64,000 nt of DNA, taken from assembly GCF_013459645.1 (NCBI RefSeq), contig NZ_CP054863.1:199341-263340 (forward strand). Reading direction: 5' to 3'. Made by a program: the position numbers and the translations under genes. Position 1 is the stretch's first letter. Every line of letters begins with the position of its first letter. Of this stretch, positions 57,340-64,000 are shown one piece after another. The notes below the pieces were generated by a model. It saw only the letters and a list, made by a program, of their open reading frames with translations, was not told the DNA's origin and made no database searches. Origin of the DNA: Martelella sp. NC20. Its GTDB lineage: Bacteria; Pseudomonadota; Alphaproteobacteria; Rhizobiales; Rhizobiaceae.

Positions 57340-58533
57340 CCCGTCTTGTTCACGACGCGGCTTGAAAAGGCTGGCGGATGCAGCTTCAGCGATCGATTTG
57401 GCGTAAGGTTCGGCTGTCCATACCAATCCCTTCACCTCATCTCGTGACCCACACCCACCATGACCGACAATACGTTGCCGCCGGCTGCTTTTCCAGCCGT
57501 GTGCGCCAAGAAGATCACAGCCGCGTTCGATGGCGGCCGCATCACCTCGGACGGCGGCTTCATGCTTCTGGCCGTCACCGAGCGGCTGCCTGGGTCGGGT
57601 TCTGGTCGATCTGTGGCTGTCGAACCATGCCACGCGCTAGAAACTGTCACCCTCGACATCGACGAAACGGTGGATGTCGTTCACGGCCATCAGCAGCTCT
57701 CGCTCTTCAATACCCATTCCTGCCGATCCACATCTATCACCCCGCCACCGGCCGGCCCGGCGCCATGATCCTGCGTCCCGGCAAGACACCGGCGGGCAAG
57801 GAAATCCGTGGTAATCTGCGCCGCCTCGTCCGGATGATCCGGCGCGCGCCGACAACCCGCATCGAGGCGACCGCCGACGATACCCGCACCCGCCGCGCCC
57901 TTGAAGAGAAACCGGTGCTGAGCGACTATGCCGCAACCTGGTACAGGGCGAAATCCTGGAAGGTGGAGCGCCGCGTCTGCGCGCGCATCGAGGCGACCAC
58001 GATGGGCCTTGGCATCCGCTTTGCCGTCACCAATCTCGGTGAAGGCTCCGCCGGGCACATCTACGACGTTCTCTACTGCGCCCGCAGTCAGGCCGAGAAC
58101 CTGATCAAGATGCACAAGAGCCAGCTTGCCTCCGACCGCACCTCCTACTGCTCACCCTGCACACCGCCGCCTACTGGCTGATGCTGACACTGCGCGACGC
58201 CGTGCCCGCAACCGATTGCCTGCGCAAGGCCGAGTTCGCCACGCTCAGGCTGCGCCTCCTCAAGCTCGGCGCCCGCGTCACCGAGACCGCCTCGCGCGTC
58301 CGCGTGGCCTTCACCGCCGCATGCCCCGAGTCCGAGCTCTTCCGCCATCTCGCCGGCGCCTTGCAACCGGGCGCGCCATGGAGGCAGGGGCGGCGATGCC
58401 CGCAGAACCCAAACCCTTTAATATCAAACGCGTGCCACCAACTCCCAGATCAACCTAGGTGAAACAGACACAACGACGCCCCATGTCCCGCGATTGATGT
58501 CCAGAATACCTGACAGATCATGAATAAGACGGG
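57340..58533. mobile_element. Degenerate IS1380-family element
   Basis: Terminal repeats CCCGTCTTGTTCACGA (57340-57355) and its inverted partner TCATGAATAAGACGGG (58518-58533) match at 14 of 16 positions. Flanks are CTAA on the left and CTAG on the right, a possible 4-bp duplication with one change. The element is about 1.2 kb, shorter than usual for the family, and its transposase gene is broken. Confidence 0.82.
57460..58459 (+). pseudogene. IS1380-family transposase, broken
   Basis: An ATG at 57460 begins FPAVCAKKITAAFDGGRITS. After a deletion the reading continues TVTLDIDETVDVVHGHQQLS, shifts frame to IYHPATGRPGAMILRPGKTP (from about 57730), loses part of the core, and shifts again near 58150 to TAAYWLMLTLRDAVPATDCL. 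Three frames are needed, so no intact transposase is possible. The preserved pieces are diagnostic for IS1380. Confidence 0.88.
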
Positions 58534-58626
58534 CTAGCCGTGGCGCGCCTGCAATCTGCAAAGAGGGATAAAGCACGTTTAGCGGCTAGAAGGATGACCC
58601 CTCCCGCATAGCTTGCTTTACCATAA

Positions 58627-58649
58627 ACCGACCAGACCATAGGGTCGGT
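58627..58649 (+). promoter_or_regulatory. Leader hairpin just before the winged-helix regulator gene
   Basis: ACCGACC-AGACCATAG-GGTCGGT is a perfect 7-bp dyad that ends 2 bases before the ATG at 58652. It occupies the ribosome-binding position, so it could be an operator or an RNA hairpin that lowers translation. Confidence 0.5.
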
Positions 58650-58651
58650 GC

Positions 58652-60187
58652 ATGCGGTATCTTGATATTGAATTTTCAGAGGATTTTCTGACGGCTGACC
58701 GCGATGGAGACGGTACGCGACTGACCTTCACACGGCAGGAAAGAATTCTGCTGCAACACTTTACGGCCAATACCGAACGCCTGCTCAGCCGCAGCGATCT
58801 GCTCTCTGTTTTAGGCGGACAAAGCGACGCCGTTAGCGACCGTCATGTCGATTTCCTGATCAACCAGCTCCGGCGCAAGCTTCAGGACGCACCGCGCACG
58901 CCCCGCTTCATCCGAACGCAGTATGGCGAAGGCTATGTCTGGATTGCGCCGCACACGTCGGTGAATGCAGAGAATCCGGACGCGTTTTTGATCATCGGAC
59001 CCATCCGCGGCCTGAAGCGGGGCGGCGCGGAGGCGGCGCGCTATCTCGCTCAGCTTCATCAGGCGTTTCAGGCAGGTCTCGGTTCCGACAGGACGGTGAT
59101 TGTCGAGGGGTCCCACAGGGTCGAAACGCGGCATTTCAGCATCGAGGTGGTCTTTCATCTTCATGACGAGGTTCTTCACGCCGCGCTTCTTCTAAGGCAT
59201 GCCGGTCAGTTTATCGGCATGAAACGGGTCGATCATCGCGCAGGCAGCAATGAACTCGGCGTCGAGGACATCATGCAGGCCATCTGGTCGCATCTCGCCC
59301 TGCCGCCGCCAAGCGGTGGTTTGCCCGATGACTTGCCGCCATGGATCCGCCAGCATGACGCGGCGCTCACGCTCAGCGGCAACCCCGCCAAGGTCAGCTG
59401 GCGGGACAATGCGCGCATGCTCGAGCGCGCCATGGCAGAAAGTCCGCATGACCAACGTCTGAGCGTGATGTGGGCGCTCAATCTCTATGCCCGCCTGCTG
59501 CAGAGCATGAGTGAACCGGATCAGTGGCTTTCCCGGCATGAATGGCAGGCCATCGAGCGGGAGATTGAAGAGACAAGCCTGTCCGTTCTGGGCGAGTTGC
59601 CGCAGATGCCCGAGATGGGACTGGCCGTCGCCAAGCTGCTTCTGTTCGTCAACAATGAACATACGGAGCTCGCCGAAAGTCTGGTGGATCAGGCTCTCCG
59701 ACATGGTTCTGCCTTTGCCACCGCGGCGGCCTTGCGGGGAGAAATCGCGGCGATCGAAGGGGACATCGATGCCGCGTGCCAGCTCTACGACGAGGCGTTG
59801 GAACTCGCCGAGCCGGGCACGGAGTTCTTCATCTATCTGATGCTGCTGAAGGCTGGTGCACTGCGCGCCGGAAACAGGCTGGACGCGTTGCAGGCGCTTG
59901 CCGAGCGTCTGCGCATGATAGCGCCGCTCGCGCATGCCCGCCTGGGTCTGCTGCTCGCGCCCGAACTGAACGAGGGCCATATGAGCCGGACGGTCGCGGG
60001 CGCCGAGCTGACATCGGCCATCGCGGCGCACATGCTTCAACTGCTCTACAATGTCTTCGGCCGCCGCTTCAAGAAACTCGAGCACCGCCGAAACATCATG
60101 GACGCGCCGATTGCCGCTTTCTCCGCGGCCTTTGGCGACGATGTCGTCAGCGAGAGCATCAGATCCGGCGTATCCAATCCGGCCTAA
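58652..60187 (+). CDS. Winged-helix (OmpR/CadC/HilA-like) regulator with helical C-terminal region
   Basis: A 511-residue protein. Residues about 5-105 form an OmpR-type DNA-binding winged helix (RLTFTRQERILLQHFTANTE, HVDFLINQLRRKLQDAPRTP, FIRTQYGEGYVWIAP). The middle part is of unknown fold, and residues about 280-460 look like TPR-type helical repeats (ATAAALRGEIAAIEGDIDAA, LYDEALELAEPGTEFFIYL). There is no membrane segment and no receiver domain. HilA-type activators have this layout. It lies 257 bases upstream of a subtilisin-type autotransporter on the same strand, which it may control. A hairpin overlaps its leader. Confidence 0.82.
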   Translation: MRYLDIEFSEDFLTADRDGDGTRLTFTRQERILLQHFTANTERLLSRSDLLSVLGGQSDAVSDRHVDFLINQLRRKLQDAPRTPRFIRTQYGEGYVWIAPHTSVNAENPDAFLIIGPIRGLKRGGAEAARYLAQLHQAFQAGLGSDRTVIVEGSHRVETRHFSIEVVFHLHDEVLHAALLLRHAGQFIGMKRVDHRAGSNELGVEDIMQAIWSHLALPPPSGGLPDDLPPWIRQHDAALTLSGNPAKVSWRDNARMLERAMAESPHDQRLSVMWALNLYARLLQSMSEPDQWLSRHEWQAIEREIEETSLSVLGELPQMPEMGLAVAKLLLFVNNEHTELAESLVDQALRHGSAFATAAALRGEIAAIEGDIDAACQLYDEALELAEPGTEFFIYLMLLKAGALRAGNRLDALQALAERLRMIAPLAHARLGLLLAPELNEGHMSRTVAGAELTSAIAAHMLQLLYNVFGRRFKKLEHRRNIMDAPIAAFSAAFGDDVVSESIRSGVSNPA

Positions 60188-60444
60188 GCCCGGCGCGGCG
60201 GCGATAATCTGGTGCATTTTCTGCGGCCAGGGCGGATGACGCGTCCACGACACCGACGGTGGAAACTTGCGAAAAGTCAAGAAAATCGCCGTTTCAAATA
60301 CTGAGCAAACATTTCTGTGAGATGACCGGAGCGTTCTGTTTCGCGTAGGGGGACGGAGCGGACGCAGGTCGGTTTTTCAGCCTGGTCAGCACCGCTTGTC
60401 GCCTTGATGCGTCGAAACGCGTTTGTGACCGGTCATGATTGGAC

Positions 60445-63400
60445 ATGCATATGCCCATAACTCCTGCCTTTCCTCGCCCCCGTTTCTCCGGCCGGTTCGG
60501 GCCTATCGCCGTCTCGGCGCTGCTGACCTCGACCCTGCTGGCGACCGGCGCGCACGCCGACGATCTTCCGACGAGACCTGCCGAAGAGAGCGAGGCCGTT
60601 GCCGATCAATCGTCGGTGGCGGTAAGGGCGGCGCTGCAGGAGGCAACAGCCTTTGGTCGCAAATCGCTTCTTGCCAGTATCGTCGAGAACGCGCGGCTGA
60701 CGCCTGAGCGCGCCGACCTGATCGAAGCGGAGGCGCGAAGGCTCCGGCCCGATCTCGCCGCATCAATTTCCAAGGCAGTAGCATCCGGCCGCCACATCGC
60801 AAGCCTGTTTCCCGAGGCGTCGGTGTCCGGAACGGTCCGGACGCAACCTCTGGCATCCTCCCCAGCCGCGCGCGCCACGCCTTACCCCGGGGGCAATCCC
60901 AACATTCCGAAAGATACGCTCAGTGAATATCAACGCAACTATTCGCTCGATGCCATGCATGTCGATGCTGCGCTTGAGAAAGGTTTTACCGGAAAGGGTG
61001 TCGTCGTCGGCGTTATTGACACAGGCATTGCCATTAGCCCCAACGGGACTGTTCACCCTGAATTTGATGGTCGCGTCGATCCTCGTTCAAAAAGCTACCT
61101 TCACTGGTTTGACCCAAGTGTCGAGGGCGAGCACCTGACCCGGGAACAGTTTGAGGCCGCTTTCGAACAAGGTCCGGACGACCCCTATGATATCGATGGC
61201 CACGGAACCCATGTCTCCGGGATTATTGGCGCAGGTCGCAACGGTTTCGGCATGGAGGGGGTTGCCTCTCAGGCAACCATTCTCTCCGTTGGAGCGATAC
61301 CGGGAGGCGATGGCGAAGTCTTCGTCAACGGCGAGGATTTCGATATCGATGATTTGCAGTATTGCGGGCCATCCCTGTTGAATGGAACCTGCGCGCCCAT
61401 CACCGGTTCACGCGTTCCCGATACTGTAGGGTTTGAATATCTGTCGCAGTTTTCGGATGTGAAGGTGATCAATGGCAGTTTCGGTTCCACTGCTGAACCG
61501 GATCAGAAAACCTGGGATATACCTGTCAGGGAGCAAGCTCAGTTCATGGCTGACGCCGAAGCCATGAGGCAAAGCCTTGATGCCGGTCAGGTGATCGTCA
61601 TGTCTGCAGGCAACGAATTTCTTGAGGCTCCAGTTCTTGCGGAAAATCCTTTCAGCAGTGGCCTTTTCCCCTTCATTCAGCCGAAAAATGAAGCGGCTAC
61701 GAACTCCTCGGGCAGTCTGGTCTATGATGATCATGGCACCGGGCTTGACCTCAGCTTCACTTCCGCCGAAGTACTGGCGGCTGCAGAAAAACAAGATGGC
61801 ATTGCCCGCGGTCGAATTGTCGTCGTCGTCGCGCTCGATGCTTATAATCAGATCTCCAGCTATTCCAACAGATGCGGCGTTGCAAAAGAGTGGTGTATTG
61901 CCGCGCCGGGCGGGGATCAGCCATCGGGAGCGGATAGCGGTATTTATTCGACCGTCCCTGAAGATCTGGTCCCCAGTGGCTATGATTCCTACTCAGGCAC
62001 TTCGATGGCAGCTCCGAATGTGTCCGGCGCCGTTGCCGTCCTGACCGAGGCCTATCCGAGCTTCACCCCGGCGGAAATCGTCGAAATCCTGTTCATGACC
62101 GCCGAGGATCTCGGCGCTGCGGGGATTGACGCTGTCTATGGTTGGGGGCTGGTGCGGCTTGACCGCGCGCTTTCGGTCGGCCCGGTCGGCATGACCGGCG
62201 AAGGCGTCTACACGGTTGGCGCGGACGGCTCCGACACGACCTGGATCGTCTCGTTTATGAGCGATGGAAGCCTTGAGAAGCAGGGCGGCGGCACGCTTTC
62301 GATCCTCAACGCCGCAGCCTTCAGACAAGGCGCGGGCGTCGAGGACGGATTGCTGGCGGTTGATGGCGCCCTGACGACGCCGGAACTGCATGTCGGCAGG
62401 AACGGCACGCTTGGCGGTACCGGGCGCGTTGCGGCCGATGTGGATGTCGAGGGCACGCTTGCGCCCGGCCAGTCGCCTGGAACGATGACCATTGCCGGCA
62501 ATGTGAGCCTTGCGCCGACGGCAACCATGGAAATCGATGTCGATGGCACGGGGACAGAGAACGGCGCCGGCAATTATGACCGCATTCTGGTGACCGGCGC
62601 GGCCAATGATTTCGCCGCCAACGGCACCCTTCAGCCAAGGTTGCGCGGCATTTCCGGCGCCGCCACCAACGCCTTTACGCCGATGCCCGGCGAACTTTTC
62701 ACCTTTGTTCAGGTGGCCGACGGCAGCGTCACGGGCAGTTTCGCTAGCCTGGACCAGCCGGATGCGGGCCTTGCTCCAGGCACGCGGCTCGACGTGCTCT
62801 ACGCAGCGGATGCGCTTTCCCTGGCCGCCACGCCGGAGCGCTATGCCGATCTTTCTGCATTCGGCGTTTCCGCCACGCAAAACGAAAGGGCGTTGGGCAC
62901 CGCGATCGACAGAAGCCGGCCCGCGGCGGGCGTGCGCCCCGATCCCGCCTATAATGACAGTTTCAACAGGCTTTATGCCTCCGACATCGACGCGCTTGCC
63001 GGCGGGCTTTCGTCGCTGACCGGCCAGATCCATGCCGAGATAGGCACCAGCGCCGTCCGCGCCATCGGCCGCTTCGCCGACCGCGTCGGCGAGCGCCAGG
63101 TGGGCCTTGCCACCGGATGGCTCTCCGAGACGGGGACGCCCTATGGCGCTGGTGAGGTCTGGGTCAGCGGCAACCATGCCTACACGGATGTAGGCTCCGC
63201 CGGCGCGATCTCCGGCTATGACGTCAACGCCAATAATGGTGCGTTCGGTATCGACTGGCATTTCGGGCAGACCATTGCCGGCGTCGCGGGCTCCTATGAA
63301 TATGCCGACATCTCGGCAAATGTGAACGGCGACGGCAATATCGGCACCTACCAAGCCGCAGCCTATGCCACGTTTGAAACCGGTGGCCCGACCGTGGCCG

Positions 63401-63963
63401 TACGCGGCGGGCTTTCCTATGGCGACCTTTCAACCAGTCGGCTGACCACGCTCGGCAATTATGCCGCCATGGCCAACGCCTCGGGTCACGGCATGGGCGG
63501 CTTTGCCGAATTTAGTGCCTTTCAGGATTTCGAAATGGCGGCGCTGACGCTGACGCCATCCGCCACGCTCGGCTATCGCGGTTTCCACCGCGATGCGATG
63601 ACCGAGACGGGCAGTCTTTTTGCGCTGTCATTGCCGGATGAAACCTTCTTCGAAACGCAGACCACGCTGGCCTTGTCCGCCTCGCATCGCTTTGCATTCG
63701 ACAACGAGCTGAAGCTGGAGCCGGTGTTGAGCGCAGGCTGGCGCCATGACTTCGGCGATCTGGACCGGTCCTCGAACCTTGCCATCTTCGGCAGCGGCTT
63801 TGATGCATCCGGCGCGGATATCGGACGCAACGCCTTTATCGGCCGCGTTTCTGTCAATGCCATTGCGTCGGACCGTTTTACCTTCGGCGCAAGCTACGAG
63901 GCGGAACTCAGAGACAATCTCACCAGCCAGACCTTTTCCGCGAATGCCAGCCTCAAATTCTAG
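60445..63963 (+). CDS. Subtilisin-type (S8) serine protease autotransporter
   Basis: The product has 1172 residues from ATG 60445 (60451 is also possible). A signal peptide (AVSALLTSTLLATGAHA) is followed by a pro-region and an S8 protease domain with the full triad: Asp192 (VIDTGIAIS), His253 (DGHGTHVSG), Ser520 (SGTSMAAPNVSG) and oxyanion Asn390 (SAGNEF). A passenger beta-helix with a PATR-like unit (GGGTLSILNAAAF, GTLAPGQSPGTMTI) and an autotransporter barrel follow, ending in FSANASLKF. It is exported through the inner membrane by Sec, and the protease should be displayed or released at the cell surface. The end of the gene is 37 bases before the window end. Confidence 0.93.
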   Translation: MHMPITPAFPRPRFSGRFGPIAVSALLTSTLLATGAHADDLPTRPAEESEAVADQSSVAVRAALQEATAFGRKSLLASIVENARLTPERADLIEAEARRLRPDLAASISKAVASGRHIASLFPEASVSGTVRTQPLASSPAARATPYPGGNPNIPKDTLSEYQRNYSLDAMHVDAALEKGFTGKGVVVGVIDTGIAISPNGTVHPEFDGRVDPRSKSYLHWFDPSVEGEHLTREQFEAAFEQGPDDPYDIDGHGTHVSGIIGAGRNGFGMEGVASQATILSVGAIPGGDGEVFVNGEDFDIDDLQYCGPSLLNGTCAPITGSRVPDTVGFEYLSQFSDVKVINGSFGSTAEPDQKTWDIPVREQAQFMADAEAMRQSLDAGQVIVMSAGNEFLEAPVLAENPFSSGLFPFIQPKNEAATNSSGSLVYDDHGTGLDLSFTSAEVLAAAEKQDGIARGRIVVVVALDAYNQISSYSNRCGVAKEWCIAAPGGDQPSGADSGIYSTVPEDLVPSGYDSYSGTSMAAPNVSGAVAVLTEAYPSFTPAEIVEILFMTAEDLGAAGIDAVYGWGLVRLDRALSVGPVGMTGEGVYTVGADGSDTTWIVSFMSDGSLEKQGGGTLSILNAAAFRQGAGVEDGLLAVDGALTTPELHVGRNGTLGGTGRVAADVDVEGTLAPGQSPGTMTIAGNVSLAPTATMEIDVDGTGTENGAGNYDRILVTGAANDFAANGTLQPRLRGISGAATNAFTPMPGELFTFVQVADGSVTGSFASLDQPDAGLAPGTRLDVLYAADALSLAATPERYADLSAFGVSATQNERALGTAIDRSRPAAGVRPDPAYNDSFNRLYASDIDALAGGLSSLTGQIHAEIGTSAVRAIGRFADRVGERQVGLATGWLSETGTPYGAGEVWVSGNHAYTDVGSAGAISGYDVNANNGAFGIDWHFGQTIAGVAGSYEYADISANVNGDGNIGTYQAAAYATFETGGPTVAVRGGLSYGDLSTSRLTTLGNYAAMANASGHGMGGFAEFSAFQDFEMAALTLTPSATLGYRGFHRDAMTETGSLFALSLPDETFFETQTTLALSASHRFAFDNELKLEPVLSAGWRHDFGDLDRSSNLAIFGSGFDASGADIGRNAFIGRVSVNAIASDRFTFGASYEAELRDNLTSQTFSANASLKF

Positions 63964-64000
63964 AGAACCATGTCAAGCTCAAAACAGGGGATATAGTTTC

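Noticed and set aside
55594..57633. 679-codon minus-strand frame opposite the MscS gene
   Set aside because: Antisense shadow of the channel gene; composition is His/Asp/Gly-rich with no domain.
1..64000. CRISPR arrays, rRNA and tRNA genes
   Set aside because: No regularly spaced repeats and no recognisable cloverleaf or rRNA sequence seen by eye; a covariance search was not possible.

Overview
The window reads as part of a repABC plasmid or megaplasmid from an alphaproteobacterium of the Hyphomicrobiales (Rhizobium/Agrobacterium/Martelella-like). The evidence is a complete repA-repB-repC replication and partition cassette on the minus strand (26196-30086), two 16-bp parS palindromes between repA and repB, and a candidate counter-transcribed RNA between repB and repC. 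The GC-rich sequence and the many DUF736, DUF1403, DUF2493, ParB-like and strawberry-notch-like plasmid genes agree with this. The genus is inferred, not shown.

Left part (1-14861): a 5'-cut tyrosine recombinase, a toxin-antitoxin pair, and then a Tn3-family transposon of about 12 kb. Its 37-bp inverted repeats lie at 2794-2830 and 14825-14861 and match at 35 of 37 positions. Besides resolvase and transposase it carries a seven-gene minus-strand metal and copper operon (P-type ATPase, CDF protein, PCu(A)C, SCO, CcdA, LspA, flavin monooxygenase) and a plus-strand DsbB, DsbA-like and MerR group. Three near-identical dyads of the MerR metalloregulator type sit in front of the ATPase, dsbB and merR, so the whole cargo looks like one metal-induced regulon.

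Middle part (15049-25400): a protein joining a LuxR-like helix-turn-helix to an alpha/beta hydrolase faces a five-gene operon for a small cysteine-containing lipoprotein, a MacB/LolD-like ABC ATPase, an FtsX-type permease, an HlyD-type adaptor and a TolC-type outer-membrane lipoprotein. This is one of the two best candidates for an undescribed system. A DUF1403-ScpB-recombinase module and a second toxin-antitoxin pair follow.

Plasmid backbone (25500-41735): a resolvase scar, repABC, an L,D-transpeptidase, two DUF736-type proteins, DUF2493, a Toprim primase-like protein, a strawberry-notch-type methyltransferase/helicase broken by a large deletion and frameshift, a VOC/TetR divergent pair, and a large ParB-like protein.

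Right part (42000-64000): an ECF sigma/anti-sigma pair diverges from a DUF4168 gene, and the two sides share matching GGAAC-N17-CGTC promoter candidates. Small lipoproteins, small membrane proteins, an intact IS630 element and a K+/H+ antiporter follow. Next is a 1282-codon frame encoding a GT4-like glycosyltransferase followed, without a stop, by a signal peptide, a glycine-rich passenger and an autotransporter barrel: the second strong candidate. The end holds an MscS channel bracketed by IS1380 ends, a winged-helix regulator and a subtilisin-type autotransporter. No rRNA, tRNA or CRISPR array was seen.
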